From: a virus
Reading direction: 5' to 3' (one strand)
Virus record (IMG/VR): IMGVR_UViG_3300003324_000167
Coordinates: 1-21,389 of that record
Length of the DNA stretch: 21,389 bases
Positions 14,182-21,374 of the stretch are shown piece after piece. A program made the translations under genes and the position numbers. The notes under the pieces are model-generated. The model was not told where the DNA came from. It saw nothing but the letters and a program-made list of their open reading frames with translations, and made no database searches. Positions within the stretch are counted from its first letter, which is position 1. The number at the start of each line of letters is the position of its first letter.

Positions 14182-14196
14182 GACGTAACTCCTGTG

Positions 14197-16422
14197 TTAG
14201 CACTTGCTGAAACCACATCCCGGGGCTACACACTTCATACAGCCGGAGTCCCTGATCAGTTGCGTGCCACAGTCCGGGCAGAACTGACCGGTAGCAGCGG
14301 AGGTCACATCATCGGACGTGATTTGAACGGACTCACGGAGGAACCTGTTCTCAAGCCAGCGCACGACATAGTCCGGGATGGACGTGCAGGACGGGATCTC
14401 GGGATTACCCGTGAACCCACTTGGCTCAAAACGACTGCCCTTGTGTAGAGTCACAAGGTCCTTCAACGGCGTTCCTGATTGGATGGCAGCACTGAACGTC
14501 TTTGCGAATGCGTCTAGCATCCCATCGACGGTGCTGCCCTGTTGGGGACTGACCCGGAAGAAGATCTCACCGAGCGTCCCGTCCTCGAACTTACCAGCAT
14601 GCAGATAGACTTTGATGCCACCGACCCGGAACTTGTGTCGGATGGTTTCAACGTCATCCGGGAGTGTCCGTCTGACGTGTGTTGCGTTCGGGAGAAGCGT
14701 CAGTCTACCCCGCTGCTGGGTTTCCTGGACGGCCTTGAAGAGTTGTTCCTCTTGTTCCTTGGTAAGAGGATCTGCCTTAATGGGGTAATTGATAGCGAAC
14801 ACCCCTCCTGACGTCGGCTTCTTCACAAGCACCGCTTCGTTCCTGCACCCGTCGCGGAAGATGGTCCCACCCTTGCAACCCGACTCCCACATGAAGCGGT
14901 AAGCGTCCGACACGTCCAACACGGTTGATTCGTTCGGCATATTGATCGTCTTCGACACACCGAGGTCCGTGTGCTTCTGGAACGCAGCCTGGTGTCGCAC
15001 GTGCCAGCGCCAGTGAATGTCAGACGCAATCTTCGGCTGGAAGTCCCCGAAGTTGTTGAGTCGTTCCTTCACCCACTCTGGTACGCCGTCGTTCATCTTA
15101 ATGCCTTCGCCGGTCGTGCGCGTACACTCCAGGGCGTAATGCGGTTCGATCCCGCCCCAGACCCCTGCAATGATAGCGATGGTCCCGGTTGGCGCGATGC
15201 TGGTCCGGGTGCTGTTCCTGGCCTTCGGGAACCGCCCTCTGACGTCTTCCGGCGCGTAGTTATAAGCTGGGTAAACGCCCTTTTTGGCTCCCAGGGCGAC
15301 CGACTCTACCAGCGCAGCCCTGTTGATATTACTCATCAACTCGTCTGCCAGGTCCACAGCAGCGTTGCTGTCATAGGGGATGTGCATGAGTGCAAGTAGA
15401 TCAGCCCAACCCATCACACCGAGCCCGAGTTTGCGCGTCTCAAGGGACATTTTCGTGATGGCCGGGTGCGGGAACTTGTTCTGATCGAGAATTGCGTCCA
15501 TGAAACCGATTGCGTGGCGGACGTCCGCCAGGAGTTCCCCCCAATCAATCCGGGCTTCCTTACCCGTACCGATGACGTACCGACATACGGCCAGGGAGCC
15601 CAGGTTGCAGGGCTCGTCCGAGAGGTTAGGTGTCTCACCACACGGATTTGTGGCGTTAATGTCGCCGAGGTGTGGAGTAGCGTTCGCTGCGTTAATGGTA
15701 TCCCAGAACAACATTCCGGGGCAGCCCGTCCGCCAGGCACTGTGGCATTGTTCGTACCACAGACCAGTTTCATCATCCACCGGCCCGTCGGTTCGTTCGA
15801 CATGATCCCAATCGATCCGTTCCAACATCTTCTTGCGCCAACTCACGCTAATGTTGAAACTCGACAGTCCTTGTGGATCTTCATCCTTGCAGTGGATGAA
15901 CTTCCGAATATCCGGGTGATGGGCGTCCAGAACACCCATCTGCGCCAGGTCCCGCTTACCGCCCTGAGTAATGAGGTTACGCAGTCGGTTGAGCCAGTGA
16001 AGGACGGCGACCGGTCCGCACGCCTTCCTGTGCGTACTGTGGACGGGGCTTCCTTCGGGTCGGATCTTCCCCAGGTAGTAGCCGACACCCCCGCCAGCCT
16101 TGGCGACAGCCGCTGCCTTGAACGTCGTGCCAAGGATGGAATTGATGAACGGCTCTTGGCAGCCCCCGTCGGGCCAGTCCCCTAGCAGCGCGTCGTCCAG
16201 GTCGAAGACGAAGCACGCCGAACAGGTTCCCCCGGTCGGTAATCCCAGGTTGAATAACGTCGGGGAGTTGGGTAGGAACAGCAAATCACTTAACAGACGG
16301 CGCCAGGTAGGGTTTCCCATGGATACCCGGTCCCACAGACCATCAACCGTCTTATCGTGGTCCGGGTCCACATACCGGACTTCGAGGATCTTCTTGCTGT
16401 TATCGGTCAGGGTAGTGGCCAT
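14197..16422 (-). CDS. nrdJ: Class II (adenosylcobalamin-dependent) ribonucleoside-diphosphate/triphosphate reductase
   Basis: Reduces ribonucleotides to deoxyribonucleotides using a B12-derived radical, so it needs no NrdB subunit or oxygen. Features include SPTLFNLG (53-60), TGGTCSACFV with the first redox cysteine (probably C70), NPCGE (259-263, with radical C261) and CNLGSL (second redox C272). APTGTIAIIAG, CKGGTIFRDGCR and a C-terminal zinc-ribbon-like tail (FCPDCGTQL...GCMKC...CGFSKC) ending at the last residue are also present; such tails pass reducing power to the active site. The 741 aa length is normal for NrdJ. No intein or frameshift is seen. The ATG shares one base with the upstream TAA (TAATG), and the product acts with ThyX encoded next door. 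Confidence 0.92.
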   Translation of the reverse strand: MATTLTDNSKKILEVRYVDPDHDKTVDGLWDRVSMGNPTWRRLLSDLLFLPNSPTLFNLGLPTGGTCSACFVFDLDDALLGDWPDGGCQEPFINSILGTTFKAAAVAKAGGGVGYYLGKIRPEGSPVHSTHRKACGPVAVLHWLNRLRNLITQGGKRDLAQMGVLDAHHPDIRKFIHCKDEDPQGLSSFNISVSWRKKMLERIDWDHVERTDGPVDDETGLWYEQCHSAWRTGCPGMLFWDTINAANATPHLGDINATNPCGETPNLSDEPCNLGSLAVCRYVIGTGKEARIDWGELLADVRHAIGFMDAILDQNKFPHPAITKMSLETRKLGLGVMGWADLLALMHIPYDSNAAVDLADELMSNINRAALVESVALGAKKGVYPAYNYAPEDVRGRFPKARNSTRTSIAPTGTIAIIAGVWGGIEPHYALECTRTTGEGIKMNDGVPEWVKERLNNFGDFQPKIASDIHWRWHVRHQAAFQKHTDLGVSKTINMPNESTVLDVSDAYRFMWESGCKGGTIFRDGCRNEAVLVKKPTSGGVFAINYPIKADPLTKEQEEQLFKAVQETQQRGRLTLLPNATHVRRTLPDDVETIRHKFRVGGIKVYLHAGKFEDGTLGEIFFRVSPQQGSTVDGMLDAFAKTFSAAIQSGTPLKDLVTLHKGSRFEPSGFTGNPEIPSCTSIPDYVVRWLENRFLRESVQITSDDVTSAATGQFCPDCGTQLIRDSGCMKCVAPGCGFSKC

Positions 16423-16685
16423 TACATAATCCCCATGCCAGGGTTGTTGGGTTCGGACGTAGGCGGAACGGGAGGAGCAACGTCCTCCACTAGTGGCCAG
16501 TATTGCTTACCGTCAAGGTCGCAGATGACGGTGCCACTGACGGTAAGGAGTTCAGTCGCAACAGCGTCCCAACCACGGCGGGCTTTGTAGGCCATGTGTA
16601 AGAATGGCACTATCTGACCGGCGCCGTGAATGGGGAACTTGAACCCGTCGAACATGAATGAGGCTATTTGCCAGACAGCCATCAT
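16422..16685 (-). CDS. Small protein of unknown function upstream of nrdJ
   Basis: An 87-residue protein with a hydrophobic/aromatic N-terminal region (MAVWQIASFMFDGFKFPIHG), a helical middle (HMAYKARRGWDAVATELLTVSG), a short VICDLDGKQYWPLVE stretch and a Pro-rich tail. I do not recognise a family. The frame is open back to 16838 but that part is inside the upstream gene, so the ATGATG at 16685/16682 is preferred although its ribosome binding site is weak. Its stop overlaps the nrdJ start, suggesting coupling. It is probably soluble or peripherally associated rather than integral in the membrane. Confidence 0.55.
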   Translation of the reverse strand: MMAVWQIASFMFDGFKFPIHGAGQIVPFLHMAYKARRGWDAVATELLTVSGTVICDLDGKQYWPLVEDVAPPVPPTSEPNNPGMGIM

Positions 16686-16699
16686 TTCGACAGGTGCTA

Positions 16700-16954
16700 C
16701 TATGTCTCCTTCGCTTCCTTGAGGATACGTGAGATCAACCGGTAGGGACTCAGGTGTCTGGGGAAATTCCTCAGACGGCCCTTCTTGAATGGTTCCTTCC
16801 TCTTTCCGAAATACACTCCTGCGTGGGAGAGGGTCCATGTGTAGTTTCCGAGTTCGGGTGTTCCTGTACCATCGTTGGCGATGGCAAGGACGCCCAGGGG
16901 TCGGGACTTGTCCTGATTACCTTTCGGCCAGAGTTCGATGGTGACGACGATCAT
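16700..16954 (-). CDS. Small conserved-looking phage protein of unknown function
   Basis: An 84-residue protein. The beta-rich start (MIVVTIELWPKGN) is followed by LGVLAIANDGTGTPELGNYTW and a basic end (GRLRNFPRHLSPYRLISRIL). The pattern of an opening VTIELWP strand, an IANDGTGT turn and a basic FPR-containing tail looks familiar from small proteins of other phages, whose function is unknown to me. The start overlaps the upstream stop by 4 nt (ATGA). The basic tail would suit nucleic-acid contact, but that is inference. Confidence 0.65.
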   Translation of the reverse strand: MIVVTIELWPKGNQDKSRPLGVLAIANDGTGTPELGNYTWTLSHAGVYFGKRKEPFKKGRLRNFPRHLSPYRLISRILKEAKET

Positions 16955-17142
16955 TTTGCTTTGTCTCGTAGCCTGGCGAACATCTCCCTGATCAACTGTT
17001 CAGCATAGCGGATAGCGTTCTGCTCTACGTCCTCCCAGCAGCCCTCAAGTGTCTTTGTCAGTGTCCCGACAGTCGTTTTCATGCCTGTAGGAGTCGTTAA
17101 GCCTCCTCCTACCGACAGTTCAAAAACGATCTGTGCGTCCAT
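16951..17142 (-). CDS. Small protein of unknown function
   Basis: A 63-residue protein overlapping the end of the UDG-exonuclease gene by 23 nt. The start at 17142 is preferred because GGAGG lies nine bases upstream; the frame extends to 17184 without a better signal. It has a beta-like N-terminus (MDAQIVFELSVGGG), a Gly/Thr loop and a charged amphipathic helix (EDVEQNAIRYAEQLIREMFA). No family is recognised. Confidence 0.55.
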   Translation of the reverse strand: MDAQIVFELSVGGGLTTPTGMKTTVGTLTKTLEGCWEDVEQNAIRYAEQLIREMFARLRDKAK

Positions 17143-18343
17143 AGCCCAGAGCCTCCATCTGCAGTGTGCCGACCTTGTACTCAAGAAGAGAGTCTAGACC
17201 GCAGTACATGAGTAGGTCATTTAAACTCACCTCATGTATGCGGTTCTGGGCGTTCCCACCGCCTTCCTTCGGCTTGAGACTGTCTTCTATGTGTTCGTTG
17301 TACCCAGGCTGTCCCAAGCGCACGAACGCCTGGAACTTGAGGCCTGTGATGTCTGGTCGGTGGTCGAGTACGTGAGCACCTAGCATCCCGTCCCACAGCC
17401 AACCCTGGACCTGAACGCCCAGCTTCGCACGGACCCAACGATCCTCAAACTTGATGTTGTATCCGATCTTCCTGTATTGGGGGCTGGCCAGCAGGTCCCG
17501 CATCCGGTGTATGACCTTACCACACCACGGAAACACGACCGACTCCTTGCCCTCCCAACACACGGAACAGCAAACGATCCGACCGTCCTTATTATCGGGC
17601 TTGAGTCGGTCGGTTTCAAAATCAAATGCTAGAGTACCGGTCACCTGGAGGTACTTGTCCAGTTGGGCAGCAGCCTCATCCGGGTTTAGAATGATACGGA
17701 CTTTGGATCGATAGTCCGGGACCTTCCGCCAGGGACGGCCCTCCAGGCTGACAGCCCGTGCCAGGTGGTCCTCAAACATCTGGTCGAGGACCTGCTCCTT
17801 TGCACGGAGGACGTACGATGGGTGGTACGTTGGACAGATCCAAGTGTTGAGCTTCTGACAGGGGATCTGCCAACCGACCCAGCGTCCGATCTCCCCAACG
17901 TCATGATTCCACAACCATCCGATCAAACTCTTAACCGCTGACTTACCCAGCGGGATAATGATCTCTGGTTGGAGTTCATCGATGGTCTTGATCAGGTTGG
18001 GCCGACAATAGTCAATCATCTTTTCGTCTTTGATCTCGTTCTTCGGTGGACGACAGATCAAAGCGTTAGTGAACCAGCAGTCGCGGTTCGGGTCCAGCCT
18101 CAGACGCTTCAACGTGTCCCGGAGTAGCTGTCCCGTCACCCCGACGAACTGCACACCGTTGCGGTCCTCGTCAGCCCCTGGCGCTTCCCCAACGACCAGT
18201 ATCCGACGTCTGCCCTTACCCGACGGCGGCATCTTGGGTGTGCGACAACCCGACTCAAGCAGCCCACAAGCGCCACACTGCGCGACCATAGTCACTGGCG
18301 CTTTAACTAGCTTGAGTTCGGATCGTTTGAAGAAACCCTCCAT
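17120..18343 (-). CDS. Family 4 uracil-DNA glycosylase fused to DEDDy 3'-5' exonuclease
   Basis: A two-domain protein of 407 aa. Residues 20-200 are a family 4 type uracil-DNA glycosylase: GEAPG (52-56) with EDRNG and FVG, HPSYVLR (174-180), and the four cysteines expected for a [4Fe-4S] cluster (C23, C26, C97 in CRPP, C113 in CRP). Residues 210-407 are a family A type proofreading exonuclease: D241 and E243 in AFDFETD, N296 and D301 in YNIKFED, and Y380/D384 in YCGLD. The polymerase domain that normally follows is encoded about 4 kb downstream (11500-12930). Phage SPO1-type polymerases join a UDG-like domain, exonuclease and polymerase in one chain, so this looks like a split version. The ATG overlaps the upstream stop (TGATG). 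Confidence 0.85.
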   Translation of the reverse strand: MEGFFKRSELKLVKAPVTMVAQCGACGLLESGCRTPKMPPSGKGRRRILVVGEAPGADEDRNGVQFVGVTGQLLRDTLKRLRLDPNRDCWFTNALICRPPKNEIKDEKMIDYCRPNLIKTIDELQPEIIIPLGKSAVKSLIGWLWNHDVGEIGRWVGWQIPCQKLNTWICPTYHPSYVLRAKEQVLDQMFEDHLARAVSLEGRPWRKVPDYRSKVRIILNPDEAAAQLDKYLQVTGTLAFDFETDRLKPDNKDGRIVCCSVCWEGKESVVFPWCGKVIHRMRDLLASPQYRKIGYNIKFEDRWVRAKLGVQVQGWLWDGMLGAHVLDHRPDITGLKFQAFVRLGQPGYNEHIEDSLKPKEGGGNAQNRIHEVSLNDLLMYCGLDSLLEYKVGTLQMEALGYGRTDRF

Positions 18344-18657
18344 CAGAACCCTTCCGCGACAGTCAGTACACGGATCGTCTTTTTTGAGTTCAGGAGCCTG
18401 AAGAACAGGTCACGTACCTTCGTGTAGCGAGCGTCGTGGTGGTGTTCCGGGTAGCAGATACGGAGGACGATGGTCCCGTCCTGTCCGTGACTTCGGAACG
18501 TGTTGGCGATGTCCCGGGCTGGTACTTTGCAAACGTGATGCAGTACCAGCATGTTGAACGCTTGTTCCGCCGTGAACTCGTTATCCCGATTCGCGTCCCT
18601 GGCTTCTTTGGTCAGTTGTGCCAGTTCGTTGATCAGTTCTTCGTTGATTAGGATCAT
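18343..18657 (-). CDS. Small protein of unknown function
   Basis: A 104-residue, mainly helical protein: INEELINELAQLTKEARDAN, EQAFNMLVLHHVCKV and ARDIANTFRSHG, followed by TIVLRICYPEHHHDA and a basic C-terminal helix. The ribosome binding site GAGGAG lies three bases before the ATG, and the start overlaps the upstream stop by 4 nt. It ends at the UDG-exonuclease start (TGATG). The helical middle could be a small DNA- or protein-binding fold, but no known motif is evident. Confidence 0.65.
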   Translation of the reverse strand: MILINEELINELAQLTKEARDANRDNEFTAEQAFNMLVLHHVCKVPARDIANTFRSHGQDGTIVLRICYPEHHHDARYTKVRDLFFRLLNSKKTIRVLTVAEGF

Positions 18658-18944
18658 CTTCTCCTCTTGTATGAGTAATATATGAATTCCTCAACATCGT
18701 GTTCTATTCTTGGAACCTGACTTTCATATGAACTCTGACCATGCGAGAGGACAATCTTAAGAGTCGATAACATCGACTCAAAATAAGCCTCCCACATTTC
18801 GTACCACACGCCGACAGGGTCCTTATCGGTATTGATGCCTATTGTAAGACACCACTTTGAGAACTGCTCAAAGCCGCAAAAGTTCTTCGGGCTTTCCTCC
18901 TTAACTCTCCTCCTGTTCTCCGCTTTCAGTTCCTCCGTAGTCAT
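18654..18944 (-). CDS. Small protein of unknown function after the clamp gene
   Basis: A 96-residue protein starting inside the end of the clamp gene (44-nt overlap). The ATG at 18944 (MTTEELKAENRRR) is preferred; 18959 is an alternative, and neither has a strong ribosome binding site. It contains a Glu/Arg-rich helix, an aromatic middle (FEQFSKWCLTIGI, WYEMWEAYFESML) and a basic end (YYSYKRRR). Its DNA is noticeably more AT-rich than the replication genes, which may signal separate acquisition. Confidence 0.6.
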   Translation of the reverse strand: MTTEELKAENRRRVKEESPKNFCGFEQFSKWCLTIGINTDKDPVGVWYEMWEAYFESMLSTLKIVLSHGQSSYESQVPRIEHDVEEFIYYSYKRRR

Positions 18945-20292
18945 CAGGTTTGAGTTCATCTTCATCCCGACCCAGGACCGTGACATACACGAACTTGCCA
19001 CCGTCCACGCGAAGGCGGTCGCTGCTGATTGCACACTCGTTGTGTCGTTTGGTGAGTTCGATGAGAAGGGTTGGTGAGATCAGGAACGACATCGAATCAC
19101 CATTGTAGGTGAGACGCTTGACCTCCTGATACCAGCCCGACGTGCCCTGTCCCTTGATGCGAAGTTTCCCCGGCACCAGTTCCACGAACACGACGTCGTT
19201 GTCGCCGTTCTCCGAGGAGAAGATTTGAGCCTTCTCAGCAGCTTCCGCCAGTCCTTTCGGGAGGGTAGCCGGATGACTCTCCCCCATCTCCATGATCGGA
19301 CTGATGTCCGGGTATTGCTCCATGTACCGCCGACAGGACAGCACCAGCCCCGTCGCGTTCCTGAAGTGTATCCAGTTCGGCGTTTCGGCGAATTCGGTCA
19401 TGTCCAGGGACGTCACATATTTGAGGCTGTCCCGTTTGACCAGCGTCGGCTCACTGATGCCGGTCTTGATCTTATACCGGGTGAGCTGATAGTTGTCAGT
19501 GGCTTCGATCCACTTGGGGTGAATGTGGACACAGGTGATGACGAAGTGGGATTGGTCCGCGGAGGCGCACTCCTGCACCATCGTCACGGCTTCGGTGAAG
19601 TCCTCGTGCAGCTTCTTCCACTTATCATCGTCAGGCTTCTCAACCTTGTCGATCGGAAGCTCGATCTCAGCATCCATGCGAATACCGGCCCGACGCTTCT
19701 TGCCGGTAACCAGCATCTCCCCGTCCTGGACGTCAACGTCGATCTCGTCCTCAACTAACTTACGGAGGATGGCGAGCAGCGGCTTTTCCTGGACGGCCCC
19801 CGTGACGGACTTGCCTAAGATACTCTTGGCCCGACACGCGACCTCATCATTGTAGGTCATCACGTAGCCGTCCTTAAACACAAAGGAGTTGGACTGCTGG
19901 ATGATGCCCCTGGGGGAAATACCGGGCTGGACCGCCTCCAGCAATTGGAGGAGGTCGGCGCGATTGACCCGTGCCATCGTCTTTCCTTTTTTGTTGTGCG
20001 CTTTCTGGACCTTAGCATTAGGATCGTATTTGATCCAACCGTTCTGATACTTGTTCCAGGTGTAGAGAACCTTATCCGGACTTTCGTCCTGTGATACCTG
20101 GATGATCTTGCACCCCTTGTCGGATTCCCCTGCCCTTCCTGGGTAGTTATCAAGCACCTCTTTGTCTTTGCCAGGGTTGATTAATAGCAGCGGGTCCAGT
20201 CTGGCTTCCGGGCCGTATACCAGCGGGTAGTGACCATACTCATCACAATCGTAGGCGATGGCATAATAGTCGTCGCTGGGTTTGTTGGCCAT
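18901..20292 (-). CDS. DnaN/PCNA-like sliding clamp with N-terminal extension
   Basis: Processivity clamp candidate (463 aa from the ATG at 20292; a GTG lies one codon earlier). From MARVNRADLLQLLEAVQPG (residue 106) to about 445 the sequence has the strand/helix rhythm of a beta-type clamp: a long helix, then repeated beta segments such as SNSFVFKDGYVMTYND, LKYVTSLDMTEF and ELVPGKLRIKGQG. It would encircle DNA and hold the polymerase. The first 105 residues (DDYYAIAYDCDEYGHYPLVYG onward) are a distinct Tyr-rich domain of unknown role. An in-frame ATG at 19977 has AAAGGA six bases upstream, so a shorter clamp of about 358 aa may also be made. The AAA+ loader is at 9698-10612. The C-terminus is acidic. 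Confidence 0.75.
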   Translation of the reverse strand: MANKPSDDYYAIAYDCDEYGHYPLVYGPEARLDPLLLINPGKDKEVLDNYPGRAGESDKGCKIIQVSQDESPDKVLYTWNKYQNGWIKYDPNAKVQKAHNKKGKTMARVNRADLLQLLEAVQPGISPRGIIQQSNSFVFKDGYVMTYNDEVACRAKSILGKSVTGAVQEKPLLAILRKLVEDEIDVDVQDGEMLVTGKKRRAGIRMDAEIELPIDKVEKPDDDKWKKLHEDFTEAVTMVQECASADQSHFVITCVHIHPKWIEATDNYQLTRYKIKTGISEPTLVKRDSLKYVTSLDMTEFAETPNWIHFRNATGLVLSCRRYMEQYPDISPIMEMGESHPATLPKGLAEAAEKAQIFSSENGDNDVVFVELVPGKLRIKGQGTSGWYQEVKRLTYNGDSMSFLISPTLLIELTKRHNECAISSDRLRVDGGKFVYVTVLGRDEDELKPDDYGGTESGEQEES

Positions 20293-20477
20293 CACTTTTT
20301 CCTTTTCTTGCGGGCCTTGGTAATCAGATCCCAGCGCTTGTGTTGGTCCTGTTTCTTGATTCGGATAAGGTGGTACGACAGCATGATCGTAGCGCGGTCC
20401 GCCAGGACGTTCTCCGGTTCTGCTACGAACCGTCCGCCGGGGAGGGCGCCACAGGACCCGCTGAAGTACAGAATCAC
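20292..20477 (-). CDS. YFSG micro-protein, copy A
   Basis: A 61-residue protein and one of three paralogues. It starts with GTG in a GTGA overlap with copy B. The shared core is ILYFSG, then PENVLADRATIMLSY, then a Lys/Arg-rich tail (KARKKRKK). The basic tail suggests nucleic-acid or acidic-protein binding; the function is unknown. It overlaps the clamp gene start by one base. The DNA at 20379-20417 matches copy B in 35 of 39 positions, so the duplication is recent or maintained by gene conversion. Confidence 0.7.
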   Translation of the reverse strand: MILYFSGSCGALPGGRFVAEPENVLADRATIMLSYHLIRIKKQDQHKRWDLITKARKKRKK

Positions 20478-20623
20478 TTTTTATCCTTCTTGTGAGCCAG
20501 TCTCTTGCGTCGTACCTCTAGGATGGCTGCGAACCGACCGCCAGCCTTACCCTCGGCGTTCTGGACGTACGCCTTGAAGTAGGTCAGCATGATCGTAGCA
20601 CGGTCACCCAGGACGTTCTCAGG
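20379..20623. repeat. Direct repeat pair shared by micro-protein copies A and B
   Basis: Two 39-nt segments, 20379-20417 and 20585-20623, begin CAGCATGATCGTAGC on the + strand and match in 35 of 39 positions. They encode the conserved PENVL-DRATIML part of each micro-protein. The third copy at 21210-21374 keeps the protein pattern but is more diverged in DNA, so A and B are the closest pair. Confidence 0.75.
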
Positions 20624-20665
20624 GTCAGCCTTGGACCCTCCGTTTCCGCTGTAATAGATGACCAT
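20474..20665 (-). CDS. YFSG micro-protein, copy B
   Basis: A 63-residue paralogue of the proteins at 20292-20477 and 21210-21374. It reads MVIYYSGNGG, PENVLGDRATIMLTY, an Ala/Gly-rich linker, RFAAILEVRRKR and a Lys-rich end. It begins 5 nt after the HNH gene and ends in a GTGA overlap with copy A. No signal peptide, membrane segment or known catalytic motif is present. The constant part is the N-terminal YxSG plus the PE-L-IML-Y segment, so that is where a conserved function would lie. Confidence 0.7.
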   Translation of the reverse strand: MVIYYSGNGGSKADPENVLGDRATIMLTYFKAYVQNAEGKAGGRFAAILEVRRKRLAHKKDKK

Positions 20666-20670
20666 CTCAT

Positions 20671-21213
20671 TTATACCTTAATATGAGACCAGTTCTCCCT
20701 CTTCCTGATTCTTCTGATTGTGTTTTCAGCTACTTGGTACAGTCTCGCAAGTACAGATGTTCTTCTCTTATCTTTTAGGATCTCCCTGACATCCTCCTCG
20801 TCAAGTTTTCGGTTTGGGTGTAATTCACCTGGCATCGAACCGCCACGGGCTAAACCAGTTCTTGAGGCATGTTCCATGTTACCTTTGTGGGTAACCCACT
20901 CAAGGTTGTCAGCCCTACAGTTCTTCTTGTTGCCGTCTTTGTGATTTACTTCCGGAAGATTGTGTGGGTTTGGTACGAAGGCCTCTGCAACGAGTCGGTG
21001 TATTTGTCCGGGTGTACCAGCTCCAAGCATTACCATTAGGTAGCCATTATCCTTTTTGTAGCCAGGTCCGGTCTGTGTTGGAACAAGTATTCTACCTTTG
21101 TAATGTCGCTCAAAGCCGTTGGATGTTGTGACAATCCGCGACATCGAGCGAACCCTTCCCATGTTAGATACCTCATACCCTTGTTTACGGGTAGGAAGCC
21201 AGATCTCAATCAT
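20671..21213 (-). CDS. HNH homing endonuclease (NUMOD4-HNH type)
   Basis: A free-standing homing endonuclease of 180 aa. It has a NUMOD4-like N-terminus (EIWLPTRKQGYEVSNMGRVRSM), an HNH_3 core with HRLVAEAFVPNP, NHKDGNKKNCRADNLEWVT and the following N-M-E-H, and a C-terminal DNA-binding helix-turn-helix-like segment (VREILKDKRRTSVLARLYQV then NTIRRIRKRENW). Such enzymes nick or cut a target site and spread by repair. It sits between two members of a tandem micro-protein family, with a 4-nt ATGA overlap with copy C, so it inserted without a spacer. Base composition looks more AT-rich than its neighbours, consistent with independent origin. No intron boundary is evident. Confidence 0.9.
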   Translation of the reverse strand: MIEIWLPTRKQGYEVSNMGRVRSMSRIVTTSNGFERHYKGRILVPTQTGPGYKKDNGYLMVMLGAGTPGQIHRLVAEAFVPNPHNLPEVNHKDGNKKNCRADNLEWVTHKGNMEHASRTGLARGGSMPGELHPNRKLDEEDVREILKDKRRTSVLARLYQVAENTIRRIRKRENWSHIKV

Positions 21214-21374
21214 GATTGTTTCTTTCTCCTCTGCTTGAGGATGCGCTCAAAGCGCTGGTCCTGCTTGTACTTCTTATCCTTGATCTCAATGTACGTCAAC
21301 ATGATGTTGGTTTTCGGCAGGTGTTGTTCCGGGTGCCCACCAGAGAACACACTGCTGGAAAAGTACAGGATCAT
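21210..21374 (-). CDS. YFSG micro-protein, copy C
   Basis: A 54-residue protein at the right edge, homologous to copies A and B. It reads MILYFSSSVFSGG, then PEQHLPKTNIMLTY, then a Lys-rich helical tail (KDKKYKQDQRFERILKQ) ending in RRKKQS. The ATG at 21374 is 15 nt from the window edge, and no clear ribosome binding site is visible there; the gene appears complete. It is more diverged than A and B and is separated from them by the HNH gene. Further copies could lie beyond the edge. Confidence 0.7.
   Translation of the reverse strand: MILYFSSSVFSGGHPEQHLPKTNIMLTYIEIKDKKYKQDQRFERILKQRRKKQS

Noticed and set aside
14197-16422. An intein or inserted domain in NrdJ, common in phage ribonucleotide reductases.
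   Set aside because: The family motifs follow each other at normal spacing and the length is ordinary; no intein splicing motifs are seen.
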